Under the pieces are notes generated by a model. That model did not search any database and was not told the DNA's origin. It saw nothing but the letters and a program-made list of their open reading frames with translations. 64,000 nt of DNA from Selaginella tamariscina (lineage: Eukaryota > Streptophyta > Lycopodiopsida > Selaginellales > Selaginellaceae), in assembly GCA_003024785.1 (NCBI GenBank), contig PUQB01000677.1, positions 1 through 64,000 on the forward strand. The letters are read 5' to 3'. The translations under genes were made by a program, and so were the position numbers. This document shows, piece after piece, positions 33,357 through 45,227 of this stretch (position 1 is the stretch's first letter; every line of letters begins with the position of its first letter).

Positions 33357-34957
33357 TGTCCTAGTTTTTATTATGATCCCCTTTACTTTGGACATTGATT
33401 GTTTTATCTACTGTACTATGTTGATGGACCCTAAATGTAATGAGAAACAGCCCCGCTTAGTGTACTTAAGTGTTTAGAGGTAGTCCGGCCGGCTATCTTT
33501 AGATGTCGCAAGAAACTCTAAGAGAAGGTAGCACTTACCTTTTAGAAAACCCACCCTCAATTTTGACGTCTTAGTTAAGATGAGTTTGCATGTTAAATAG
33601 GGTTAGGAACGCCCCTAGGGATGACCTAACCCATGCCCTAAAACCCCCACCCCCCTTGGGTAGAGTTTAGGGGTAGGGGTTAGTGTGCAAACTCATCTCA
33701 TTAACTAAGGGGCTGGCATTCCATGCAAGCCCACTTACACATATAGGAAAAGGGGGGGGGCTCCGTCACATAAATAAGGTAGAGTATGTAGAAGTGAGGT
33801 TCATGACTGAGCTCGTTACTCTTCTTCCAGTGCAAGCTCTAGCTTGTGTCGTCAAGGCATAACCCTTTGTTGTGCCGCCCTAACTTCTAGATGACAAGGG
33901 TACGTCCCACCTTCGAGGTAGCTCACCCTTAACGTTAGCAAATCCATGCATGGAAGGTCTTGTTGGAATGCACATTCCAAGAGGCAGAGGTTGAGGCTTG
34001 TCTCCAACGTCCTCGTCCACGTCAAGCTAGGTGTAACACTCATGGCCAAGCAAGGCACATTCATGTCCTTGTCCAACCGTGAGTGTGGATCTTATTTGAC
34101 GGTTCTCATTACCCAGTTCTTGAGGGTTCACTAAGGGGTTTTAGAGTTGGCATTTAGGAGCCACATTTGTGGCACTTAGTGCAACTCTTGAATCTTAGAT
34201 ATGGCATGATAGCCCACATCGTGGAAGGCTGACACTGGGCTAGATGTTACACGATACAACGCCTGAGGCATGCCCTTTGGGTCGTGTCATGGGTTTGTCG
34301 CCAAGGGATTGGATACTCTATTAAACATACATGCTTGTGTTCGCACTAGGGTGCTAAACCTTAGGCATCCGCTCAAGGGAGGTTAAGTCTCGTAATTAGG
34401 TGTGCTTTGGCACACCTAGCTAGGGGGTTTCCTTAGGATCTAAGGGTTGAACAACCTAAGCTCATTAGCAGAAGCCCTATTATGAGACACTTGCAAGGTC
34501 ATGTACTTGTCTTCACTAAGTACTAGCCCTAGGTCTAGGGTATGACTTGGCCACTCAAACCCTTAGGGGTTAGTCGTGGTTCAAGGTACCCCTTGTCGCC
34601 CTAAAGGGGTTGTTCTCCCAGATGAGGGTGATTCCTTAAAGGGTAAGTGATGATGCCTTAGCTTTGTCACAGGGGCACGTGTGAGACACATTTCCTTTGT
34701 GAGGTTAGGGCATGAGTCAGTCTATGATTACTGGGATAGGATCCTAAAGTCTACTTAGGATATCTTCTAGGGTTCGGGGGATGGTCATTCTAGGGGCTAG
34801 GGTAGGACTCTAAGTCTTCTGTTTAACTAGGCATCTGAGTCAGACTCTTAGGGTCATTTTGGAAGACTTTACGTTGCTCACACAGGGAATTAACGCCGGA
34901 AGGCCACTTGGCGGCCACTGTTGCCACGTGTTAGTCCTCTAGGTTAAAACTCTGACA
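33357..34957 (+). mobile_element. Solo LTR of the 1.6-kb LTR-A family
   Basis: 1,601 bp beginning TGTCCTAGTTTTTATTATGA and ending AACTCTGACA, flanked by a perfect 5-bp duplication CTTTT (33,352-33,356 and 34,958-34,962). It is the reverse complement of the LTRs at 43,542-45,227 and 48,939-50,556, so it lies in plus orientation. No internal region is left: the classic product of LTR-LTR recombination. Confidence 0.9.
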
Positions 34958-34999
34958 CTTTTGCCTTGGTTTTCTTTATATACTTAAAATAACTTTAAA

Positions 35000-37900
35000 A
35001 ACTACGTGTAGGGGTGTAAGAGAAAATGTAAAATGGGGATTACATAACAATATCAATAGGAGTGTTAGGGACCAAAAACGGAGCATGTAAGAACTGCATA
35101 CATAAAACTTTCCTATGGTGGAGGAAAACGCATAGAGTAGGGAAAATCCTATGGGTACAAGAAAAATCCTACAATAGTAGGAAAGATTTTACACATGTAG
35201 AAAATAATAGTTATGATAGTTGAGGAGAACATGATTCAATTAGGGCAAGTGAGGGCAAAAAGAAGGTTATGAAGGCTATGGAGAGCTATGGAGAGCAATG
35301 CATAAGAAAGAGAGAATCTTTAAGAGAAAACTCTTTGTATCATTTAATAATGCAAGTGCATGATTATTATATATGTTATATCTATTGAATATATTCTTGT
35401 CATGTGAAAAAGCTATCTTATTAATACTATAACATGGCAATAGTCAAAGCAAAATCCTATCCTTGACCTTAAAAACGAGATAAGTGATATATAGAGAACA
35501 AAATCACCTCATCTTTAAATGTAAAAGCTTTTTCTGCGTTGTGAATAATGATTTTTGCACACAAAAAAGTTTATCCATGTTAACACATGGTGACCACGGA
35601 GGGATTTCGCCATTGTTGTGTATGAATTTGTGGAATTCATAAGTGAGAAGTAATATATGTGAAATAGCTTTGAAAGAAATATAGCTTACGTGAGAAAACG
35701 AAGTGTTTATATATAATGATGGATGGAGCCTTGGAGGTATTATAATCCTAACTCATCTTTAACAAGAGAGAGAGATAATAGGCATGCCAAGAGAGAGGCT
35801 TCTCATGTTGAGTAAATAGATCTTGCTAATATGCAAGAAGCTCTTATAAAACTCATTGATTAAATATGAGAAAGTGCCACTAAAGGTGTGGAAGATATAC
35901 AATACGATGACTATCAAACTGGATGAGAAGAGGATTAAAAGGAACTCTTCGGAGAATAAGATTTCATAGTAGGTTAGGAGGAGGATCTCTTAGAAGTTTG
36001 CGTCTTAAAGTGGAGGAAGGTGGTAGAGAAAGCCCACCGAGAATATTTAATATGACACTTTTCCTCAGAATGTTGGGGAACATTGATATACCCAATATTT
36101 TCCGTAGGAAATAAGGAAAATCCTAAAAGCACTTGATACAATTTGAGAAGTTGTAAATTATAGTTGTATAAAACAAGCAATGCAGATAAGTTGTTTATAT
36201 TTCCTCACACATTAAAAGGAAATGCATTTGATTGGTATTATGAGTTAAAGAAAAATGTGAGAGAAAATTAGAGAAAGTTATAAAAGCTTTTTAAAAAATA
36301 TTTTAAAAAGGAAGAGCTGCCAAAAGAGCACTTAGAGAAGCTCAATAATATCATGTAAGAAAAAACTGGAACTATATAAGAATATACACATTGTTTTAAG
36401 AAGCATGAAAATAAATGTAAACTATATATTAAAGAAAATACTTTGCTTCAATGGTATAAGTAAGAATTTTAGAAGCCATATAGGCATTATGCAATGACCA
36501 TTCAGGAAATAAATAAGAAAGATCTTGTAAAGCATTTAAAAGATTATGAAAAAGAAAATAGGACAAATAGAGAAATAGTAAAAAGAAAGATAAAGTTTTT
36601 AAAGAGAAGAGAGGATAGTTCAAATGATGAGGATGAACCTATTAAGGTTTAAGATTATAAAAATGATGAAAATGTTATTACAGTTGGTAAAATTCTTAAA
36701 AAACAATCCTACATATAAGGAATTAGATGCCAAGGTATGGCGTGCCAAGTGCAAAAATCCTGGGCATATTATAGATAAATGCAGATTAAAGTTGTCAAAT
36801 GTCAAATTTGTGAAAAGAAAGACATTTGACAAAAGACTATAAGTATTTTCTTAATTAAAACGTGGCACGTGTGAAAAGAGAAATGAGGAATAACAAAGGA
36901 AGGAAGGTCAATATGACATGCTGCTTCTTGTGAGACAACCTCCTATTAATACATTCCCATCTCATAATAAGAAGCTTATTATGAAAATTAGCAGGAAAGA
37001 AGAAACAGAAATCTTGTCAATAATAGAAGGGATGCTCTTTACACATAGGTTGTATAAAAGAAATCAAACTAATTATACTCCACTATACAAGCTTAATATA
37101 GAAAGGAATGAGACTTCCTACAGAGGACCAGAAAGGTCATATTCAAAAAAAGAAATATATTGGAAATTAAAATGAGAATAAACAAAGAGAAGTGCAAAGA
37201 AGGAATTCTATTAATCTTACTTGTTATACATGTGAGAGAAAGGACATATTTCTCCAAATTGTCCTAGGAATCAACCAACAATCCTCTTAAACATCAACCT
37301 TGAGCTAGATTAATTGATGTGGAAGAGAGTGAAGTAGAAAAATTATCCTACTATAAGAGTAGTAACATGTACAAAAGAAAACAAAAATCAAAAACATAGC
37401 AAAAGAAGGAAATTCTGTGTATCTATCATAAGATAATATGCAGACAGGAGAAGAGATGAACATTCATCTCCAAGAAACAAGATCTTCTTGAGTATATCTC
37501 GGTTGATGAGAAACAATTGGCATATATACCTAAAAATCTAAAAATAACTAATTTTATTATAGGCAGGAATATTCAGGAGAACAAGATATTCCTGTAAAAC
37601 AAAATATTCCTATAAAACAAAAATATTCTTGTAAAACATAGCATTCATGTGAAGTAGATTCAAGATGACATAACAAATCAATGGCTTAGAGTCCATTGAA
37701 CCAAGAACGTTGGACAATTAATACATATAGCCCCATATATTAAAAATCAAATTCTACAAATATTAAATATTATCCCAAAATCTTTACCTACCTATACATG
37801 ACATGAAATTCATTGAGTAGAAAAACATTATGAAAAAGAAGGTAATTATGATGAGTATGTACCAAGTATTATAATATATAATAAAAATAAATAAAAGGAG

Positions 37901-39135
37901 CACTTATAGATGGAGGCTCAGGAGTTAACTTTATTGAAGAGCATGCTTGTAAAAAAATGGGTTTAATTCCTATTGAACTTGCTCCTTTTAATTTAAAAAT
38001 AGCAGATCAAAGAAGTGTGAAGCCTATAGAGTGACTATATTTATAAAAAGTTTTAAGTATAAGGTGTCACTCATTGTTCTCTAAATAGAAGGAAAAGACA
38101 CTGTATATACTATGTTATTAGGTAGACCTTAGTTAAAATCTACCAAAATAATACAAGATTGGGGAACATGAAAGATGACGTTGGGAGAAGAAGAAGGAAA
38201 ACCAGTGATCTATAATCATATTAAGAAATGTTAAAAAGGAAAATCATCCTTTTGTTTTAAAAGGATATGATTGATTTAATGGGTTAGATGATCAGAAAGA
38301 AGTAGAAATCCTAAAAGTATATCCTAATTTAAAGGTCTTAATAGATATAGATCTTCATGTAGTGCTGAAAGAAAAGAAAATTGTTCACTAGAAAGAAAAT
38401 AATAGGCCTGGATTATAAAAAAAGTTTTATAAAACAATATTGATTTGCAGGAAAAGCCTGTAGAGTATACATATGTGTATACCACAAAACCTTTAAAGCA
38501 AGTGAATATAGGCAGTTTAAAATCTTCATAATTAAAAAGAACTCCGGGAAAAAGGATTAAACTTACTTCAAAAGTATTAGGATGTTTTTGCTTGGTCTTA
38601 TAAAGATCTTAAAAGCATACCTTCATGAATTGTGTACACAGACTATACAATTATTATTAAGAAGTAAACCCATAAAACAAAGAGCATATAGGATGAATCA
38701 TAATTATGCACAACTTCTTAAGGAAGAGATAGATAAGTTGTTAAATGTTGGTTTTATTTATCCTATACAAGGTAACAATGATTATCACCACTTGTTATTA
38801 TTCTAAAAAAAATGGAAAATTGAGAGTATGTATAAATTATAAGAAGTTAAATAATGCCACAAAAAAGGAAATGTTGAATATTGTAATTGAACATGAAATG
38901 TATTCTTTTATAAATGAATTCTTATCAGGTCATGATGGCTCTTGAGGATTAGCATAAAAACTTTTATAAGCCCATGGGGCATATGAATACAAGGTTATGC
39001 CTTTTAGCCTTTGTAATGCACTTTTTACTTTTCAAAGAATTATAACATAACACTTTTTGAAAATACTTATTAAATTTATGAAAGTTTTTATGAATGATTT
39101 TAGTGTATATAGTAATAAAGAAAATCATGAAAATC
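35000..39135 (+). mobile_element. Gypsy 3: old, truncated Ty3/gypsy element
   Basis: Plus-strand gag-protease-RT order with heavy decay. A likely 5' LTR end and primer site (TTAACACATGGTGACCACGG, near 35,580-35,598) precede gag. No RNase H or integrase is seen; sequence changes abruptly at about 39,135, so the 3' half and 3' LTR are missing. LTR limits are not resolved. Confidence 0.6.
36180..39130 (+). pseudogene. Gypsy 3 gag-pol relic
   Basis: Gag: after a capsid-like stretch (about 36,190-36,350) come two zinc knuckles, CKNPGHIIDKC (36,750) and CYTCERK.HISPNC (37,210). Protease: GALIDGGSGVNFIEEHACKK at 37,900. RT: DVFAWSYKDLK (38,582), QLLKEEIDKLLNVGFIYPIQ (38,710), KNGKLRVCINYKKLNNATKK (38,810) and a YKVMPFSLCNALFTFQR-like block (38,990-39,040). 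The YxDD box region reads MNDFSVYS. Stops occur every few dozen codons. Confidence 0.7.
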
Positions 39136-40112
39136 ATGAAAATAAGTTCAATGTAGTCATGAAAGTCTCGTTTTGCCTCATTATCTTCTACATCATCCAT
39201 CATAAAGAATGTAAACATCAAACAAACAGTTCGTAGTTTGTTGAGTAACATAACTTAGTAATTCTTTTTCACATTTTGTTTTATACTTCATCAAACTCAT
39301 CCTCTAACTCATGTTCAACCATCATCCTTAATATAAATAAACCTCTAATGTAGAGTCATCATATGTAGCTCAAGTTCAACATCACCTTCAATATAAATAA
39401 ACTCTCTAATTGGGGATACTCATGCTCCTCAATTGTGAGATAAATTGGATCTAAATGAAAATTTATAAACATATCAAATATGAAATACTATTTATCTTTA
39501 AGTATTAATATTTTTAAATACTTAAATTAAATTAAGTTTGTCCAACATCTAAAAGTCCACTACTATGCAAAATTCAAAAAGTTATTCATAAACTTATATA
39601 ATACTTGAAAAGCTAGAGGTGTGTGTGGGTATTTTAAATGTTTATCACTTCTTGTCATATCTACTTTCTTGAATTATTTGCAGGTATTAAATAAATAATT
39701 AAATACATAATAAAGGATTAGCTACACAATCACTTATAGAATATGTTAGTATACGACATTAGAATAGATGTTTATGCACAGTTATATAATTTGCATTTAA
39801 AGACACTAGACATAAAATTTTGCATATTAAATAACTTCTTTTTATTTAAATGGCTAATAAGATTCTTTGATAGTTGAGTGTAAAGAATTATAAATTAATA
39901 ATAAATAAATACATTTGGAGGGGTTGTATTTATATTTACTCAGAGTATGACATGAGCAGAACAAATACTTCTGCTGTATGAAATTTCCGGAAAAATCTTT
40001 TTTGCATCTATCAATTGTGTTTCAGACAGCATATAATCCATTGCCACGTGTCAAACGGTCATTGTATCTTCTTTTATATTCAAAGAAGACGGTGTTTTGG
40101 TAGTAGGAGGAA
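39136..40112. other. AT-rich spacer with a scrap of the older hAT relic
   Basis: No gene. At about 39,250-39,400 text (TTCTTTTTCACATT; CTCATGTTCAACC) is similar to 42,800-42,890. The last 60 bases are upstream of the SUVH-like ATG. Confidence 0.45.
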
Positions 40113-42087
40113 ATGTCCGACGCAGTCCGAGAGTGGCCGGGGAAGAGGCGGCAGTCCGAGCCGACGGGACAGGTAATCGGAGTCCGAGATTGGCCAGTAA
40201 AGATGTTGAAACTCGAACCAGCAGCAAGAAAATCCTCGTCTGCGGCATGCGACTCAGTCAGAAAGTTCAAATCCGAGATCAAGAACGGGCTTTCATCCGG
40301 AAAGACTGGATTTTTTTATCGGTCCGAGTCTGAGAAGCCACCGTTTGATCGCTCCCAGTCCGGGAAGGTGCTGCTTGATTCAAGCAAGACAGCATTCCTG
40401 CACAGGTATGGTAAGCAGCTCTGGTCCGGCTCCGAAGAGCCGTTGTCTGCTCAGCGGGTCATCTGCGAGTCCGACATCTTGCCCTCTGCTCAACGATTCT
40501 TGTCCGAGTCGGATAAGCGGGGCTTATCCAGGAAGTCGTTTCCGGCTGAGCGATCGAGGGTTAGGGAGACAAGCACGGGCGAAGGGAGCGATCCTGTCCG
40601 GGAGCGTGACAATGCTACGCGTCAGGAGTTTGAGAGGCTAAGGCTACGCACAAATCGCCCACATTTGGATGCCTTGACTCAGATGCGGATTCGCAACCGG
40701 GTATGTTCTGTCCATATGTAGTTTTCATGTCTGTGTGTGTCCGTGAAAATACGTGTACAGCCGTCGGGACAGGTCCGAGATTGGCCAGAACCAGGAGCAA
40801 AAAAATCCTCGTCCAAGTATGGTAAGCGACTCTCGTCCGACTCCGATAAGCCGTTATCTGCTCAGCGGGTCATGTGCGAGTCCGACATCTTGCCCTCTGC
40901 TCAACGATTCTTGGGCGAAGGGAGCGATTCTGTCCGGGAGCGGGTCAATGCAACGCGTCGGGAGTTTGAGAGGCTAAGGCTACAATTTGCCACCAGTTGC
41001 AGAAAGCGCCCATATATGGCTGCCTTGACTCAGATGCGGATTCGCAACCGGTATGTTCTGTCCATGTAGGTGTGTGTCCGTGCAAAGACGTGTACAAACA
41101 GCAAATATTACATATATAGGCATGTATGTTGTGTGTGCTTTTGTATAACAGGGATGTTTCATCACAAGACAAGGAGTCGGAAGTATTCCAGGTGTCCACG
41201 TAGGTGACATGTTCTACTACAGAGCAGAGATTTGTCTTCTGGGGCTCCACAAGCATCTCCAAGCAGGAATCGATTATGAGAGAGATGGGTTCACGTAAGT
41301 TAACGTAATTTCAAGAACGTTTCGGTTAAAATAATTGTTATTTATTGACGGGTGACAGCATCGCCACGAGCATAGTCTTTTCTGGAGGTTATGCAGATGA
41401 CCGAGATGGTGGCGATACATTCGTGTACACTGGATCTGGTGGAAACAATGCACACCGCTACAAGTGCGTGCGTACTTGTGTTATAATAATAACACAATGG
41501 AAAGAACATGGACGGCACATTACACATTGTTTGTCATAGTCTATTGTTCGATGTTCATACTTACGTGGCCTGTTATATTGTAACTCTCTCTCTCCTCTCC
41601 CTCTCTGTGCGTGCGCGTGTTGCATTCTTAGAGAATCCTATTTCTTCTAGTTTGTTGATTTTGTACATATATATACAGTGTGTATGTTTGTGCGCGTGTG
41701 TGTGTGTATATATAAACATTTGAAAAATCTATGTATATATACACACCCGTGTTTGTGTTTGTATTCCATATGAATGTTGTAGGTTCCTAAACATGAATTG
41801 CGAATATATTTCAGGCATCCAAGGGGGCCGACCGATCAGAAACTGGAGAAGGGGAACCTGGCATTGGTGAATTCCAAGGGGCAGAAGAATCCCATTAGAG
41901 TCATTAGAGGAATCGCAGACGAGGGCTCTCCATCCAAGACGGTGTATATCTACGATGGCTTATATCAAGTTGTGGATTACATCAACGAACGGGGCAAGAA
42001 CGGCTGCAAAGTTTTCAAGTTTATCATGAAACGCCGTCCTGGACAGCCTCCACGCACGCCTCACTTCGTCCGATGCATTCCATTGAA
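40113..42087 (+). CDS. SUVH-like histone methyltransferase gene, N-terminal and SRA exons
   Basis: Four exons join in frame: 40,113-40,700, 41,152-41,294, 41,359-41,463 and 41,815-42,087, with GTATGT, GTAAGT, GTGCGT and GTGAGT donors and CAG acceptors; about 370 codons. Exon 1 is a Ser/Lys/Arg-rich N-terminus ending in a helix (REFERLRLRT...ALTQMRIRNR). Exons 2-4 are a complete SRA/YDG domain: VGSIPGVHVGDMFYYRAEIC, SIATSIVFSGGYADDRDGG, QKLEKGNLALVNSKG, VYIYDGLYQVVDYINERG. In SUVH proteins this domain reads methylated DNA ahead of pre-SET/SET. The next exons are absent: an inversion breakpoint lies 440 bp downstream. The gene is therefore truncated, or would give an SRA-only protein. A second copy of exon 1 sits in intron 1. 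Confidence 0.8.
40759..41050 (+). pseudogene. Duplicated copy of SUVH-like exon 1 within intron 1
   Basis: It repeats exon 1 blocks (SGQVRDWPEPGAKKSSS; PLSAQRVMCESDILPSAQRF; ALTQMRIRNR) and the same GTATGT donor. One G is missing just before the donor (AACCG against AACCGG), so splicing from this copy to 41,152 would shift the frame. It also lacks the segment between AQRF and the GEGSDSVRER block. Probably skipped or non-functional. Confidence 0.7.
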
Positions 42088-42533
42088 GTGAGTACTTGCC
42101 ACACACACACACATATAGACATAGCATATATATTTCGTGTTTGTGTGCAGGTACACCTCTATCTATAGCACAAATTAACATCTATTTATATGAGCATAAG
42201 CTTGTGTGTGTGTGTGTGTGTGTGTGCGTATGTGTGTGTGAGAGAGAGAGGGGTTAAAAAATCGTATTGGGACAGTTACCATATTTACATGTGTAGACTA
42301 TGTATCTTAACGTCCATTCCACCTGGCGTGGGTGTTGGGCGGGACAAGACATCTAGTAGATATAAACACACGTGCGTGCATGCGTTGTTTGTGTGTGTGT
42401 CCTTATGTATTGTACACTTGCAGATGAGTGCTGGCTTACGGGAAAGGATCTTATGGTACGTTGTTTTTTCCTCTTAGATACCAAGATACACTCAGATTTT
42501 GATGTATAGAAGACATACATAGAGACATGTTAA
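42088..42533. other. SUVH-like downstream intron shared with 146-593
   Basis: Collinear with the left copy up to the TTAA at 42,530-42,533, then breaks. Includes GT and GA runs. Near 42,424 a TTGCAG-preceded block (ATGAGTGCTGGCTTACGGGA) could be a small exon, but no homology supports it. Confidence 0.5.
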
Positions 42534-42822
42534 TCATGGGTTAAGCTACCTCACGTCACCCTAAAGGGGTTGTACTCTTGGGTGAGGGTGAGTAAGTCAT
42601 GATGCCTTACCTTTATCAAGGAAGTTTATGTAAGACACATATCCTTGGTGGGGTAAGGGATGAGTTTGTTTAGGTCTCTTAGGAAAGCTTTTTAAAATTT
42701 GCTTGAGTATTCCTCATGGGTCATGAGGGTATTCATTTTAAAAACTTAGGATAAGACCCTTAAGTCTCATGCCTACTTGGGTATTTGAACTAAACTTTAG
42801 TATTCTTTTTCACATTGGTTTT
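42534..42822. repeat. LTR-B fragment inside the inverted segment
   Basis: Reverse complement of 11,812-12,031; its end marks one inversion breakpoint. Confidence 0.6.
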
Positions 42823-43541
42823 CTATTTTATCAAAAACTCATTCTCTAGCTCAAGCTCAATAGTAGTCTCAATATAGATAAACACTTTAATGGTGGAGAC
42901 CTTATGCTTGTCAACTATACCATAGTTAATCACCTTTAACAAAATTACATGCATACAATTCATCAATTCAAACACTTTAATGGTGGAGACCTTATGCTTG
43001 TCAACTATACCATAGTTAATCACCTTTAACAAAATTACATGCATACAATTCATCAATTCAAAGTTAATGGCCATGGTCACTTTTACTTTATCAACAATTA
43101 TAAAGACCTTTAATATAGGACCCATCTCCTGACGTCTTATTAAAAAATCAAAATTCTTTATTAAAGAATCTGCTTTTTCTTCTTTAGGAGTTTTACTTTA
43201 GTGCTTGTACCACTCAACTGATGCATGATTTTTAACATTCTCTTTTCAACAAACTCATTAATAGCCAAGAAATTATAACTTATAAGCAAAAGGAGTAGTA
43301 ACAAGTCTCATAAGGTTTCTATAAGCAATATTCCAAAAAGTAAATAAGAGCTTTGGACTCTTATAAAGAATGAAACAAACATTTAACATCCTTTGACCAA
43401 GGAGTAACCTAGTTCAACTTGTCAATATCTTTAAATAATAAATTCAAGACATGACATACATGTCATTTATGCACAATATCTTTGTGTCATAGTTCTAACC
43501 TCATCTGGGTAATGTGAAATATATGGGAAAAAGACCCAAGC
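42823..43541 (-). pseudogene. Older hAT relic, right copy, first part
   Basis: Minus-strand frame with MGPILKVFIIVDKVKVTMAI and FELMNCMHVILLKVINYG; it corresponds to 11,100-11,787. A 90-bp unit (AACACTTTAATGGTGGAGAC ... CATACAATTCATCAATTCA) is tandemly duplicated at 42,881-43,061, lengthening the frame. The relic is cut at 43,541 by the LTR-A element and continues at 50,562. Confidence 0.55.
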
Positions 43542-45227
43542 TGTCAGAGTTTTAACCCGAAGGGCCAACACGTGACAACACGTGGCTGCCAAGTGACATT
43601 CAGCGTCATCACCTTGTGTGAACAACACTAAGTCTTTCAAGATAACCTTAAGAGTCTGACTCAGAGGCCCAATTAGGCAGAAGATTTAGAGTCCTACCCT
43701 AAGTCCCTTAAAATGACCATCCCCTGAACCCTAGAGGATACCCGAGTAGACTTTTAGGATCTTGTCCTAGTAGACCTAGACAAGCTCATACCCTAACCCC
43801 ACAAAGGAGATATGTCTCACACATACCCCGTGACAGAGCCAAGGCATTGTCACTTACCCCTTAAGGAATCACCCTTATTCGGGAGTACAACCCCTTTAGG
43901 GCGACAAGGGGTACCCTAAACCACGACTAACCCTTAAGGGTTTGAGTGGCCAAGTCATACCCTAAACCTAGGGCTAATACTTAATGAGGACACGAGTATG
44001 CGCCGTAGGCAAACGAGTGTTTTGCTAAGCAAACTCCCTAAGGCTAGTTTGGATAACCTAAGTACATGACTTTACAAGTGCTTCACGAAAAGGCTCATGC
44101 TAACAAACTTAAGTTGTTCAACCCCTGGATTCCAAGGGGAACACTCCCCTAGCCAAGTGTGCCTAAGCACATCTAGTTACGAGACCTAACCTCCCTTGAG
44201 CAAATGCCCAAGGCTTAGCACCCTAGTGCAAGCACAAACATGTCTGTTTGCTAGAGTATCCAACCCTTTGGCGACAAGCCCAGGACACAACCCCAAAGGG
44301 CATGCTTCAAGTGTGACGTCTAGCCCAGTGTCACATCTCCATGTGACACTACCTTCCACGATGTGGGTTATCATGCCATAGCCCTTAGATTCGAGAGTTG
44401 CACCAAGTGCCACAAATGTGGTTCCTAAGTGCCAACTCTAGAACCCCTCAATGAACCCTCAGGAACTAGGTAACGTGAACCTGTCAAACAAGATCCCACG
44501 CCCACAGTTAGACAAGGACACAGATGTGCCTTGTTTGGCCGTGAGTGTTACACCTAGCTTGACGTGGAGGAGGAGGCTGGAGACAAGCCTCTACCTCTAC
44601 CTCTTGGAACGTGCAATCTGACAAGACCTCCCAGACATGGATTCGCCAACGCTAAGGGTAAGCTACCCCAAGGTGGAACGTACCCCTATCATCTGAAATT
44701 AGGGCGGCACAACAGAGAGTTGTGCCTTGATGACACAAGCTAGAGCTTACATTAGGAGAAGAGTAACGAGCTCAGTCATGAACCCAGGAACCCTCATTCC
44801 TACATACTACCTTATTTATGTGACAGAGCCCCCCCCCCCCCCCCTTGTTTTCATGTTTAGTTAAGTGGGCTAGCACGAATCTCATTCCCAGAGGGAATAT
44901 ACTTGGTGAGTTATCCATCGACCTCTAAACCCTAACTTGTCAAACCTAGGGGTATTTTTAAACTATCCGACATGCCGAACTCACTGGAACTAACCATTAA
45001 CCCAATCGGGACACAAAAACCATGGTAAGAGTTTTCTAGAAGGTAAGTTCTAGCTTCGCCTAGAGTTTCTTGCAAATACTTAATGACACCCAGCCAGACC
45101 ATCACTAGATACCCAAGTGCACTAAATGGGCCTGTTTCTTACTACATCTAGAGCTTACCAACATAGTACAGTAGGTAACAATAGTCAACGTCCAAAGTAA
45201 AGGGGAATCATAGTAAAAACTATGACA
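43542..45227 (-). repeat. LTR-A element, left LTR (3' LTR)
   Basis: 1,686 bp, TGTCAGAG ... CTATGACA. A long poly-C run near 44,828-44,844. Confidence 0.9.

Noticed and set aside
35000..39135. Endogenous pararetrovirus (caulimovirid) instead of a gypsy element
   Set aside because: The gag-zinc knuckle-protease-RT order and the DVFAWSYKDLK lead-in to RT fit Ty3/gypsy. No movement protein or virion-associated segment is seen, although the missing 3' half limits certainty.
42424..42470. Pre-SET exon continuing the SUVH-like gene
   Set aside because: The acceptor-preceded block is short and encodes no cysteine-rich pre-SET motif.
44820..44845. Poly-C tracts at 44,828 and 50,155 as functional sites
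   Set aside because: They are at equivalent places in the two LTRs and vary in length as simple repeats do.
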